In this document: positions 8,999-17,110 of the stretch, piece after piece
How positions within the stretch are numbered: position 1 is the stretch's first letter
Layout: each line of letters starts with the position of its first letter
Assembly: GCA_963836355.1 (NCBI GenBank)
Contig: CAWIJO010000002.1
Location: 310,001 to 374,000, forward strand
Direction: 5' to 3'
DNA length: 64,000 bases
From: Palsa-506 sp963836355
GTDB lineage: Bacteria > Actinomycetota > Actinomycetes > Streptosporangiales > Streptosporangiaceae
Made by a program: the position numbers and the translations under genes
The notes under the pieces: model-generated
What the model was told of the DNA's origin: nothing
Seen by the model: only the letters and a program-made list of their open reading frames with translations
The model's database searches: none

Positions 8999-9082
8999 GG
9001 CGCCTGTCCGGATGGCCAGGCGCCCTGACCGGCACCACGCCGGGCCTGTCCGGCACGCAGAACGTGCGGGACAGGCCCGGCG
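8999..9082. terminator. Two hairpins after secreted paralogue 2
   Basis: GGCGCCTG...CAGGCGCC (8999-9024) is followed by a 20-bp-arm hairpin at 9039-9058 and 9063-9082 with one mismatch (CGCCGGGCCTGTCC... against ...GGGACAGGCCCGGCG). The second hairpin shares its CCGGG-CTGTCC core with the one after paralogue 1. The region faces the 3' end of the dehydratase gene, so it may work in both directions. Confidence 0.7.
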
Positions 9083-9117
9083 CCATGCTGCCTGCTGCGG
9101 CCGGCCCGGCGCCCCGG

Positions 9118-10083
9118 TCAGCGGCTGAAGTCGACGGCGGTCGTGTTGGCCCCGCTGATCACCACGGCCACGGTCTCGTCCGGACCGGGCACGTACCGGC
9201 CGCAGAGCAGCGCGGCCAGCGCCGCGCAGCCGCCCGGCTCGGCGACGACCCGGAGCCGGTCCCAGAGCAGCCGCTGTGCCCGCCGGATCGCCTCGTCACT
9301 CACCAGCACGACGCCGCTGGCGTACCGGGAGATCACCGGGAAGGTCAGCTCGCCGACGCGGCGGGGGGCAAGGGAGTCAACCGCGACGCTGCCGACCGGG
9401 GCGTCGGCCGGCTGCCCGGCCTTGATCGCCATGGTGAGCGTCGGCGCGTCTTCCGGCTCGGCGCCGACGACCCGCAGCTGGCCGTCATAGGCAGCGCAGA
9501 TGCCGCCAAGCAGGCCGCCGCCGCCGACCCCGGCCAGCACGGTGGTCACGGCCGGCGCCTGCTCGCCAAGCTCGATCGCGACCGTCCCCGCGCCGAGCAT
9601 CGTCTCGGCCTGGTCGAAGGCGTGCACCGGCATCGCGCCGGAGGCAGCGATCCAGTCCTCGCTGAGCGCGAGCGCATCGGCATACGAGGCGCCCGACACC
9701 ACGAGATCGGCCCGGTAAGAGCGGATCCGGCTGATCTTCGCCGCGGATGACACCTCCGGCACGAAGATCCGGGCCGGCACGCCGAGCACGCCGGCCGCAT
9801 AGGCGACGGCAGCCCCGTGGTTGCCGCCGGATGCCGCCACCACGCCGGCCGCTGGCACGTCGCGGCAGAGCAGGTTGGTGAACGCGCCGCGGGCCTTGAA
9901 CGATCCAGAGTGCTGCAGCTGCTCCAGCTTGAGCACCAGCTGGCCGGCCGCGAGCCCGAGCTCGGCGGCGTCAATGCTGATTACCGGCGTGCGGCGGACG
10001 TATGGCCGGATCAGGCCCGCGTTCGCCGCGATGGCCGGGCGGGTGACGGAGCCCGCCAGGCCAGCCGGCCGGTCAGCGCGCAC
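9118..10083 (-). CDS. Threonine/serine dehydratase-like PLP enzyme
   Basis: About 321 aa from a GTG at 10081-10083 that overlaps the tetR stop by 11 bases. The PLP lysine is in SGSFKARGAF (about K63). The phosphate-binding loop is GVGGGGLLGG and the substrate loop is ASGGNHGAAV. This is the fold-type II layout of threonine dehydratase (IlvA/TdcB catabolic form), without a C-terminal ACT domain. Serine racemase or another hydroxy-amino-acid lyase cannot be excluded. It is the third gene of an MFS-TetR-dehydratase operon; the start is uncertain by a few codons. Confidence 0.8.
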   Translation of the reverse strand: MRADRPAGLAGSVTRPAIAANAGLIRPYVRRTPVISIDAAELGLAAGQLVLKLEQLQHSGSFKARGAFTNLLCRDVPAAGVVAASGGNHGAAVAYAAGVLGVPARIFVPEVSSAAKISRIRSYRADLVVSGASYADALALSEDWIAASGAMPVHAFDQAETMLGAGTVAIELGEQAPAVTTVLAGVGGGGLLGGICAAYDGQLRVVGAEPEDAPTLTMAIKAGQPADAPVGSVAVDSLAPRRVGELTFPVISRYASGVVLVSDEAIRRAQRLLWDRLRVVAEPGGCAALAALLCGRYVPGPDETVAVVISGANTTAVDFSR

Positions 10084-10720
10084 CGAGCCCGCCCAGCAGC
10101 TGGTCGACAACGCGTCCGGCATAGCCCGGCTCGACCGGGATCTCGCCGTGCCGGCTGCGGGCGAGCACGGATCCGGTCAGCATGAAGAGCGCCGCCTCAA
10201 TGTCGGTGTCCGCGCGCAGCTCGCCGGCCACGACGCCGCGCCGCAGCGCGTTCCTGATTATCTCGCGGCGCGGCTCGATCACCTTCTCCATGTACCGCGT
10301 CATCAGCCGCGGGTACTTCGCGCCCTCGCCGAGCAGCAGCGCGAATTCCCGCGCCTGGCACGGGTCGGCGAACTGCTCGCACATCGCCTCGAGCAGCATG
10401 AGGAGATCCTCCCGCGCAGACAGCCCGGGCGGCTCCGGCAGTGGCGCCTTGAGCCCGGCGATCGCGTCCAGCAGCAGATCTTCTTTGCCCGGCCAGCGGC
10501 GGTAGATCGTGGCCTTGCCGACGCCTGCCCTGGCCGCGACCTTCTCGATGCACAGCCCGGCGGCGCCGGATTCCGCGAACAGGCTCACCGTGGCGTCCAT
10601 GATTGCCCGGTCTGCTCGCTCGCTGCGAGGGCGGCCCGGCCGCCGGGATCCGGCTACGGCCGCGGTCCCGGCCCGGCGGCCAGCATCGGATTGCGCACCG
10701 CCCGCCTGCACCGCGGTCAT
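10073..10720 (-). CDS. TetR family regulator of the adjacent MFS exporter
   Basis: 215 aa. The HTH lies at about residues 40-85 (RAIMDATVSLFAESG, LCIEKVAARAGVGKATIYRRWPGKEDLLLDAI), with a C-terminal TetR_C-type ligand domain. The ATG at 10718-10720 overlaps the stop of the MFS gene (ATGA), so it is coupled to that gene. The likely binding site is the GATACGA/TCGTATC palindrome upstream of the transporter gene. Confidence 0.88.
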   Translation of the reverse strand: MTAVQAGGAQSDAGRRAGTAAVAGSRRPGRPRSERADRAIMDATVSLFAESGAAGLCIEKVAARAGVGKATIYRRWPGKEDLLLDAIAGLKAPLPEPPGLSAREDLLMLLEAMCEQFADPCQAREFALLLGEGAKYPRLMTRYMEKVIEPRREIIRNALRRGVVAGELRADTDIEAALFMLTGSVLARSRHGEIPVEPGYAGRVVDQLLGGLGAR

Positions 10721-12399
10721 GCCGGATCGCCTACCTTTGCTGGTGCGCCCCTGTCGAGCACGCCGTCGGGCCGGGCGCCACTGGGCCGGGCGCCGTCGGG
10801 CGGAGCGCCGGCGGCCTGGGCGCGGTCGGGCTCGGTACCGGCTGCCGGAGTGCCCGCACTGATGCCGGGCCCGGCGGCCAGCGCCGCGGGCGGCTGGCGT
10901 CCCGGCATCCATTTCGCTACCACGGCCGCGCCGAGCGCCGCGATGATCAGCGAGATCACCGACGTCAGGTGCATGGCATGCACGAACGACCGGTCGGCCG
11001 CCGCGAGCAGGCCGTTGCCTGCCGGGCCGAGATGCTGCGCGGCCGCCTGGGTCGCGGCGATCGAGGCCGTTGCCTTGCCCCGGCCGCCGGCCGGCAGGAC
11101 GCCGAGGTAAGGCGCCAGCTGAGCGCGGTAGGCCTGGGCCAGGATCGAGCCGAGCACCGCGACGCCCAGCGCCACGGCGACCTGCCGGGAGATGTTCGTG
11201 ATCGCGGATCCCGCGCCGCCGCGGTTCCTGGGCACGACCGACATCACCGACTCGGTGGCCGGCGGCATCACGGTGCCCATCCCGGCGCCCTGGATAAAGA
11301 ACGTCACCTCGAGTACCCAGATCGGGGTGCCGGTGCCCAGCAGGAGATAGCCGATCATCGCGACCGCGACCAGCAGCAGCCCGGTCGCGCAGACCGCCTT
11401 CGCGCCGAACCGCCGGACCATGACCGCGCTGCGCGGCGCGCACAGCAACTGGCCGACCGCCAGCGGGATCGTCAGCAGCCCGGCGTGCAGCGGGCTGTAA
11501 TCCCGCACGTTCTGCAGGTAGAAGCTGGTGAAGAAGAACGCGCCGGCCAGCGCGAAGAACACCAGCGCTATCGCTCCGGTCGCCGAGGACAGCCGCGGGT
11601 CGCGGAACAGCCGCACGTCAAGCGACGGGTGCGCGATCCTGGACTCGTACCAGCCGAACGCCGCCAGCACGGCGAGCCCGCCGAACACCGGGCCGAGCAC
11701 ATCGAGGCGCAGCCACGAGCCCGTGTCACCGCCCTGGATGATGCCGTACACCACCAGCACCAGGCCGACAATCGACAGCAGCACGCCGGCGAAGTCGATC
11801 CGGCCCGGCTCCCGGCTCCTGGACTCCGGCACCAGGAACGCGATCGCGGCGACTCCGACCGCGGTCAGCGGCACGTTGATCAGGAACACCGAGCCCCACC
11901 AGAAATGGTCGAGCAGCAGGCCGCCCAGGATGGGGCCGAGCGCGATGGACACGCCGACCGCCCCGGCCCAGATGCCGATCGCCCTTGGCCGCTCCTTCGG
12001 GTCGAAGACCACCGTGATGATGGACAGCGTCTGCGGCATGACCGCGGCGCCGCCGAGACCCATCGCCGCCCGCGCCCAGATCAGCTGGGTAGGCGTCTGC
12101 GCGTACGACGACAGCAGCGACGCGAGGCCGAACATCGTCATGCCGATCATCAGCATGCGCTTGCGGCCGATCCGGTCGCCGATCACCCCGAAGGTGAAGA
12201 GCAGTCCGGCGAAGACCAGCGTGTACGAGTTGATCGCCCATTCCAGCTGGCTCTGGCTGGCGCCGAGTCCGCCGCTGGGCTCGGAGATTGTCTTGAGCGC
12301 GATGTTCAGGACCGTGTTGTCCAGGACGATCGCCATCAGGCTGATGATCAGGACGCTGAGGATGATCCATCGGCGCCGCTGGATGGTCTGCGAATCCAT
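10717..12399 (-). CDS. MFS drug exporter, DHA2 (EmrB/QacA) family
   Basis: 560 aa with about 14 predicted membrane segments. Early motif D1-type LDNTVLNIAL (TM1), motif A GDRIGRKRMLM after TM2, and motif C ALGPILGGLLLDHFWW in TM5 place it in the 14-TM drug:H+ antiporter family. The C-terminal tail of about 60 residues is Ala/Pro/Gly-rich and looks disordered. A TetR repressor gene follows with a 4-base overlap, the standard arrangement for inducible efflux of a toxic compound; the substrate is unknown. Confidence 0.88.
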   Translation of the reverse strand: MDSQTIQRRRWIILSVLIISLMAIVLDNTVLNIALKTISEPSGGLGASQSQLEWAINSYTLVFAGLLFTFGVIGDRIGRKRMLMIGMTMFGLASLLSSYAQTPTQLIWARAAMGLGGAAVMPQTLSIITVVFDPKERPRAIGIWAGAVGVSIALGPILGGLLLDHFWWGSVFLINVPLTAVGVAAIAFLVPESRSREPGRIDFAGVLLSIVGLVLVVYGIIQGGDTGSWLRLDVLGPVFGGLAVLAAFGWYESRIAHPSLDVRLFRDPRLSSATGAIALVFFALAGAFFFTSFYLQNVRDYSPLHAGLLTIPLAVGQLLCAPRSAVMVRRFGAKAVCATGLLLVAVAMIGYLLLGTGTPIWVLEVTFFIQGAGMGTVMPPATESVMSVVPRNRGGAGSAITNISRQVAVALGVAVLGSILAQAYRAQLAPYLGVLPAGGRGKATASIAATQAAAQHLGPAGNGLLAAADRSFVHAMHLTSVISLIIAALGAAVVAKWMPGRQPPAALAAGPGISAGTPAAGTEPDRAQAAGAPPDGARPSGARPDGVLDRGAPAKVGDPA

Positions 12400-12435
12400 G
12401 CTGTCCCTCGGCTGGCTGACCAGTGATTACCTTCA

Positions 12436-12455
12436 ATACGATACGAGATCGTATC
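12436..12455. promoter_or_regulatory. TetR operator in the MFS promoter
   Basis: The stretch from 12436 contains ATACGAT-ACGAG-ATCGTAT and, overlapping it, GATACGA-GA-TCGTATC (12440-12455), both perfect inverted repeats. It is 40-55 bases upstream of the MFS start. This is the classic position and form of a TetR-family operator. Confidence 0.7.
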
Positions 12456-12594
12456 GCATTTCGCCAAGGACTTCCGGGTCTGTCACGCGGTCCGGGGGAG
12501 GGACCTTCGGGGGGTGTTCCGCGGGCAGCCGAGCATGTAATCATCGAGATGTCCGGGGACGCCGCAGGAGCGCCTCGAGACGCGGAGGATCCAG

Positions 12595-13521
12595 ATGACA
12601 GTGCAGCGTAATCACCCGCAGCATGGTGACCCGGGCACGGCCGCGACAGGGCAGCGGACCAGCGGGCAGCAGGCCAGCGGGCGGCAGGCCAGCGGGCAGC
12701 CGGAACCACTGTACGGCGGGCACGGGGAGCGGCGGATCACCGTCCGCGACCTCGCCGCGGCCAAGGCACGCGGCGAGAAGTGGCCGATGCTCACCGCCTA
12801 CGACGCACTCACCGCGCGGGTCTTCGACGACGCCGGGATACCAGTGCTGCTGGTCGGCGATTCCGCGTCGATGGTCGTCTTCGGCCACGACACGACCATC
12901 CCGGTCACCGTCGACGACCTGCTCCCGCTGACCGCCGCGGTGGTGCGCGGCAGCAGCCGGGCCATGGTAGTCGCCGACCTGCCGTTCGGGTCGTATCAGG
13001 CCTCGCCGCAGGCCGCGCTGGCGACGGCGACCCGGTTCCTGAAGGAGGCGGGCGCGCAGGCGGTCAAGCTGGAGGGCGGCCAGCGCGTGCTGCGGCAGGC
13101 CGAGGAACTGGTGGCGGCCGGCATCCCGGTGATGGCGCATCTCGGCCTCACCCCGCAGTCGGTCAACGCGTTCGGCGGCTACCGGGTACAGGGCCGCGGC
13201 GAGGACGGCGAGCAGCTGCTGCGGGATGCGAAGGCACTGCAGGAGGCTGGCGCGTTCGCGGTGGTGCTTGAGTGCGTGCCGGAGCGGCTGGCGGCCGTGG
13301 TGACGGCCAGCCTTGCCATCCCGACGATCGGGATCGGCGCCGGCCCGGGCTGCGACGCCCAGGTGCTGGTCTGGCAGGACATGGCCGGGCTCACCCCGCG
13401 GACGGCGAAGTTCGTGAAGAAGTACGCAGACGTCGCCGGCCTGCTGCGCACGGCCGCCCAGTCCTTTGCCAGCGAGGTCGTCGGGGGCGAGTTCCCGACT
13501 CAGCAGCACGCCTACCGCTGA
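12595..13521 (+). CDS. panB: 3-methyl-2-oxobutanoate hydroxymethyltransferase
   Basis: 308 aa. It transfers a hydroxymethyl group from methylene-tetrahydrofolate to 2-oxoisovalerate, the first step of pantothenate synthesis. Visible motifs are MLTAYDALTARVFDDAG, LLVGDSASMVVFGHDTTIPV, VADLPFGSYQ, AVKLEGG, GIPVMAHLGLTPQS and IGIGAGPGCDAQVLVWQD. The first 40 residues are extra: a low-complexity tail with three SGQQA/SGRQA-type repeats. GGAGG lies 6 bases before the ATG. Metal ligands in GDS and the catalytic Glu in VLECVP are kept, so it should be active. Confidence 0.93.
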   Translation: MTVQRNHPQHGDPGTAATGQRTSGQQASGRQASGQPEPLYGGHGERRITVRDLAAAKARGEKWPMLTAYDALTARVFDDAGIPVLLVGDSASMVVFGHDTTIPVTVDDLLPLTAAVVRGSSRAMVVADLPFGSYQASPQAALATATRFLKEAGAQAVKLEGGQRVLRQAEELVAAGIPVMAHLGLTPQSVNAFGGYRVQGRGEDGEQLLRDAKALQEAGAFAVVLECVPERLAAVVTASLAIPTIGIGAGPGCDAQVLVWQDMAGLTPRTAKFVKKYADVAGLLRTAAQSFASEVVGGEFPTQQHAYR

Positions 13522-13628
13522 TCGCGCCGCAGGCTGGCGCGAACCGGCCGGCGGGCCAGGCAGCGCGGCCAGGCCGCGGCCTGGCTCGGCAGGGCGGGCG
13601 GCAGTGCGCGCCGGAGACCGCGTTAAAG

Positions 13629-14321
13629 CTATATGTCGGTAATCCGCAGGCCGGCATGCGCCTTGTAGCGGCGGTTCACCGCTATCAGGTTCGCGGTCAG
13701 CGCCTCGACCTGCCCGCAGTTGCGGAGCCGGCCCGCGTAGACGCCGCGGATGCCCGGTATCCGGCCGGCCAGCGCCTGGACCAGGTCGGTGGCCTGCCGG
13801 TCGTCGCCGAGCACCAGCACGTCCAGGTCGACCTCCGCCACCTCGGGATCGAGCAGCAGCACGGCCGAAACGTGATGGAACGCGCCGACCACGCGAATGC
13901 CGGGCAGCACCGCGGCCGCCTGCTGGGCCGCGCTGCCCTCCGGCACCTGAATCGGATAGGCGCCGCCCGCGTCGAAGCCGACCGGGTTGACGCAGTCGAT
14001 CAGGATCTTGCCGTCGAGCGCCCCGGCCAGCGACGCCAGCAGGTCCCGGTGGCCTGCCCAGGGCATCGCCGCGATCACCACGTCGGCGGCCCTGGCCGCA
14101 TCCTCGTTGATGGCCCCGGTGAGCCGCGGGGGGCTGCCGATGCTGGCGGCGGCGGCTACCGCGCGGCCGGCGTCCCGGGAACCGATGATCACCCGGCTGC
14201 CCGCCATGGCCAGCCGCCTGGCCAGGCCGCGGCCCTGGTCGCCAGTGCCGCCGAGGACGCCGATAACCAGGCCACCCGGATCAGCGGCAGCGGTATCGGC
14301 TGATTTCTGCGGTCCGGTCAT
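13629..14321 (-). CDS. NPdG-like F420-dependent NADP reductase family protein
   Basis: 230 aa from the ATG at 14319-14321. The N-terminal Rossmann loop is GVLGGTGDQGRGLARRLA, followed by VIIGSRD, which suggests NADP(H) binding. Further on are VVIAAMPW, KILIDCVNPVGF and AFHHVSA. This is the pattern of NADPH:F420 oxidoreductase (NpdG), which moves hydride between NADP and F420. The window also encodes LLM-type oxidoreductases that may use F420. Confidence 0.75.
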   Translation of the reverse strand: MTGPQKSADTAAADPGGLVIGVLGGTGDQGRGLARRLAMAGSRVIIGSRDAGRAVAAAASIGSPPRLTGAINEDAARAADVVIAAMPWAGHRDLLASLAGALDGKILIDCVNPVGFDAGGAYPIQVPEGSAAQQAAAVLPGIRVVGAFHHVSAVLLLDPEVAEVDLDVLVLGDDRQATDLVQALAGRIPGIRGVYAGRLRNCGQVEALTANLIAVNRRYKAHAGLRITDI

Positions 14322-14398
14322 GCTCCGATCCTGCCAGAGCCGCCGCCGGGCAGACGATCTAAGTGCGCGGCCCGGTCCGGTCGGGCACGATGGTCGGC

Positions 14399-14986
14399 AT
14401 GAACGCCGACCAGGTCGCGGCGCTGAGCGCGCTCCTGGGCCCCAGTGGCTGGTTAGCCCGGACCGACGAGTTCGCCCGCGCGCTCCGGGTCTCCGCCCGT
14501 ACCCCCGGCGGGCTGCTGCTGGTCGGCACCCCGGGCGACGAGCCATGGCATCTGACCGCGCACCTGACCGACGAGAGCGACCTGGCCGGGCTGCCCGGGC
14601 TCGCGCCGACCCTGGTCCGCTGGTCGCCGCCGCCGGACGCGCCCGCGCACCTGAGGGTCGGGCTGGCCAGGCTGGAGGCGGCCAGCCGGGGCGAGACGCT
14701 GCTGGTGGTGAGCGCCGCTGCGGCCCCGGCACCGCTGCTGGAGCGGGTCGACGGCGCGCGCCGGACCGGCGCGACCATCCTGGCCCTGGACACCGATGAC
14801 CCGGAGCTTGAGTACCTGGCGCACGAGTCGCTGCCGGTGTCGGCCGCGCCTGGCCGGGTGTCCTTCGACGCCGCCCAGCACCTGGTCAGCGCCGCGGCGG
14901 GCGGTCACCGACAGCAGCAGGCCGGGCCTCGCCAGCGGCTGGCCCGGCTGCTGGACAGGCTGAGCGGTGCCACGCCGGAGGAGTAG
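14399..14986 (+). CDS. Conserved actinobacterial protein of unknown function
   Basis: About 195 aa, Ala/Leu/Arg-rich, without membrane segments or a signal. The middle reads RVGLARLEAASRGETLLVVSAAAAPAPLLERVDGARRTGATILALDTDDPELEYLAHESL: an alpha/beta pattern with Asp-rich turns, like a small sugar-isomerase (SIS)-type or Rossmann-like fold. This is a weak impression only. ATG codons at 14390 and 14399 are both possible. It is divergent from the NPdG-like gene and convergent with the next. Confidence 0.6.
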   Translation: MNADQVAALSALLGPSGWLARTDEFARALRVSARTPGGLLLVGTPGDEPWHLTAHLTDESDLAGLPGLAPTLVRWSPPPDAPAHLRVGLARLEAASRGETLLVVSAAAAPAPLLERVDGARRTGATILALDTDDPELEYLAHESLPVSAAPGRVSFDAAQHLVSAAAGGHRQQQAGPRQRLARLLDRLSGATPEE

Positions 14987-14990
14987 CGGG

Positions 14991-15836
14991 TCAGGAATCC
15001 AGGCTCAGCACCATGGTGGGCCGCTCGATGACATGGTCGTCGCGAAGCGGCCGGACCGCGGTGCCGATCGCGAAGAACTCCGTCGTGTGCGAGCCCCAGG
15101 TGTGGCTGTGCTGGCGCAGCTGCACGCCGACAATGCCCTCCGCGTGCAGTTCCTCGGCCTCGGCCTGCATCCGGCTCATGGCAAGCTCACGAGCGTCATA
15201 CAGGGCCTGGGTGAACTGATCCAGCTCCACGTTGCGGCCGATGTTGCCGATCTTGCCGCCGAGCCGCTGGTGCGCGATGTGATATACGCAGGAGCCCATC
15301 ACCATGCCGAGCGGGGCGTAGCCGGCCCGGATCAGGGTCCAGAAGTCCTGACCAGACAGGTCGGAGGTAAAGGGCAGCTTCTTGTTGTTGCGCCACTCCC
15401 GCACTCCCCCGCCGCCGGCGTCTGGCTCGGCATGGACCGCGGTGCCGATCGCGATGAACTCGGCAATGTCGTTGCCGAATTCCTTCAGCTCCACGTCCAG
15501 CCGCACGCCGACGATGCCGTCCGCGCCCAGCGCCTGGGCCTCCGCCTCCATCCGGCTCATCGCCAGCTCACGGGCGTGGTACATGGCCTGGGACAGCACG
15601 TCGAGTTCCTGGTTCTTGCCCCAGCGGCCGATCTGCAGGCCGACGTGGTAGATCGAGCTGCCGAGCACCAGCCCGAGCGGGCGGAAGCCGACTTCCCGGA
15701 CCAGCAGGAACTCGTTGACGGAGAGATCCGAGGTGAAAATGGATCCAGGCTGCCCTGGCCGCAGCTCCGCGAGGCGGCGCATCGCGTCCTGCGGCACGCC
15801 AAGCACGCCGAATTCCTTGCTCTGCTGCTCGGTCAT
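14991..15836 (-). CDS. Double-domain YbjQ-like (DUF74-type) protein A
   Basis: 281 aa made of two copies of one domain. The first contains ARELAMSRMEAEAQALGADGIVGV then EFIAIGTAV; the second contains ARELAMSRMQAEAEELHAEGIVGV then EFFAIGTAV. Each copy starts with FTSDLSxxxF. The R-M-x-x-E-A-x-x-L-G-A-(D/N)-G-I-V-G-V pattern is that of the YbjQ/UPF0145 heavy-metal-binding-like family, normally about 100 aa and single. The function of the family is not established. A second such gene follows in the same direction 54 bases upstream, suggesting duplication. Confidence 0.72.
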   Translation of the reverse strand: MTEQQSKEFGVLGVPQDAMRRLAELRPGQPGSIFTSDLSVNEFLLVREVGFRPLGLVLGSSIYHVGLQIGRWGKNQELDVLSQAMYHARELAMSRMEAEAQALGADGIVGVRLDVELKEFGNDIAEFIAIGTAVHAEPDAGGGGVREWRNNKKLPFTSDLSGQDFWTLIRAGYAPLGMVMGSCVYHIAHQRLGGKIGNIGRNVELDQFTQALYDARELAMSRMQAEAEELHAEGIVGVQLRQHSHTWGSHTTEFFAIGTAVRPLRDDHVIERPTMVLSLDS

Positions 15837-15890
15837 TGATCTCCCTTGACTGTGTTCGGCCCCAGGAATCGGCTCGGTGGCTTGACGGGT

Positions 15891-16826
15891 CTAGCTGCCC
15901 AGCCTGACCCGCGCGGCCTGCCGGCGCTGCGGATCCAGCGACAAGATAGCCAGGCTCGAACCGCGCGCCGGATGCTGCGGCTTGGCGAACCTGGCCGTGG
16001 CAGTGCCGATGATCGTCATTTCCACCACGTGGTCCTTGCGGTGCTCCTGCATCGGGCATTCCCGGTCGCGCACCCGCATGTCCATGCTGGACACCACGAC
16101 CCCGTCCGCGCCAAGCCGGCGCACGTCCCGCTCCAGCTGCCCGCGGGCGTCGTGCCTGGCCTGGTTGACCAGGTCGGTGTAGCCGACTACCTCGGAGTTA
16201 CCCGCGCCCCAGCTAGTCTGATTCACGGTCAGCCAGTCGTCGTGCCTGGCGCCGATCGAGATGCCGAGCGCGAAGCCGACCGGCACCCAGCCCGCCATGA
16301 TCAGCTTGGCGAAGTCCTGGCCGGACAGGTCCGAGGTGAACGGGACGGGCAGCGGGACCCCGCCGGGCGCGCGGACCGCGGTGCCGATCGCCTTGAACTC
16401 CAGGCCGCCCGCCGGGAACCTGCCGATCTGGATCGACGCGCTGACCACGCCGTGCCCGCCGAGCGCCTCGCACTCGGCCGACATGCGGTCGATTGCCTTG
16501 TGCCGCGCCGCGTACATCGTCTCCACCAGCGCGCCGAACGAGCCCATGCCGCCGCCCCCGGATACCGACGTGACGCTCCGGTAGGGCGTGACGTATCCGC
16601 CGAAGCCCGCCCAGGCCCCGGGACAGGCGTAGCCGCCGGTGTAGCCGATGTTGTAGACGGCCGCGCCGAGCACCTGCCCGACCGGCTCGAAGCCGACGCT
16701 CCTGATCGCGGCGAACTCGTCGGCAGACAATGCCGAGCCCCAGGTTCCGCTGCCGCGGATCTCGGCCATCCGGGCCCGGGCGGCAGGAGGAAGATGGGAT
16801 CCGGGCTGGTCCTCGGTCACCCGCAC
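15891..16826 (-). CDS. Double-domain YbjQ-like (DUF74-type) protein B
   Basis: 311 aa, again with two YbjQ-like halves: IDRMSAECEALGGHGVVS then EFKAIGTAV, and LERDVRRLGADGVVVSSMDM then EMTIIGTATA. The boundary is marked by PFTSDLSGQDF, identical to the matching segment of protein A. The first half has a Gly/Tyr-rich insertion (GYTGGYACPGAWAGFGGYV). Transcribed ahead of protein A in the same operon. Partners could be an oligomeric pore or ring, since YbjQ proteins are known to form pentamers; that is inference. Confidence 0.7.
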   Translation of the reverse strand: MRVTEDQPGSHLPPAARARMAEIRGSGTWGSALSADEFAAIRSVGFEPVGQVLGAAVYNIGYTGGYACPGAWAGFGGYVTPYRSVTSVSGGGGMGSFGALVETMYAARHKAIDRMSAECEALGGHGVVSASIQIGRFPAGGLEFKAIGTAVRAPGGVPLPVPFTSDLSGQDFAKLIMAGWVPVGFALGISIGARHDDWLTVNQTSWGAGNSEVVGYTDLVNQARHDARGQLERDVRRLGADGVVVSSMDMRVRDRECPMQEHRKDHVVEMTIIGTATARFAKPQHPARGSSLAILSLDPQRRQAARVRLGS

Positions 16827-16907
16827 GCACCTTTCGGGCTGGTTCGGCCGCTGCCCTTACGATACCGGCCGCGCCACCGTGTCAGGCAGGCGCGCCGGAG
16901 TCAGGCC

Positions 16908-17090
16908 TTACCCGCCGGCCTCATCCTGGGCATCCCATTCCTCGTTCCGCCGTCTGGCGGTCTCCAGTGCCTTCGCCGCCTCCTCCCGGGTCGGGTAGGG
17001 CCCGAGCCGGTCCTTGCCCGGGCAGCCCGCGTCGGGCTCGACGGCCCGATGCTTCAGGCAGAACCACCAGCGCTGCTGCTCATCGCTCAT
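16908..17090 (-). CDS. Small conserved actinobacterial protein (60 aa)
   Basis: Starts MSDEQQRWWFCLKHRAVEP at the ATG 17088-17090 and continues CPGKDRLGPYPTREEAAKALETARRRNEEWDAQDE. The WWFCLKH...CPGKDRLGPY..REEAAxAL pattern with two Cys and one His is a small actinobacterial protein commonly found next to map; it resembles a SPOR-like or zinc-binding fold. Divergent from map with 20 bases between the two starts, so promoters overlap. Confidence 0.75.
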   Translation of the reverse strand: MSDEQQRWWFCLKHRAVEPDAGCPGKDRLGPYPTREEAAKALETARRRNEEWDAQDEAGG

Positions 17091-17110
17091 GCGCACTACA
17101 CTTCCAGATC

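Noticed and set aside
7614..9086. Long open frame on the minus strand opposite secreted paralogue 2 (490 codons)
   Set aside because: It mirrors the codon structure of the plus-strand gene, which has a signal peptide, a ribosome binding site and a paralogue. Long antisense frames are normal in GC-rich DNA.
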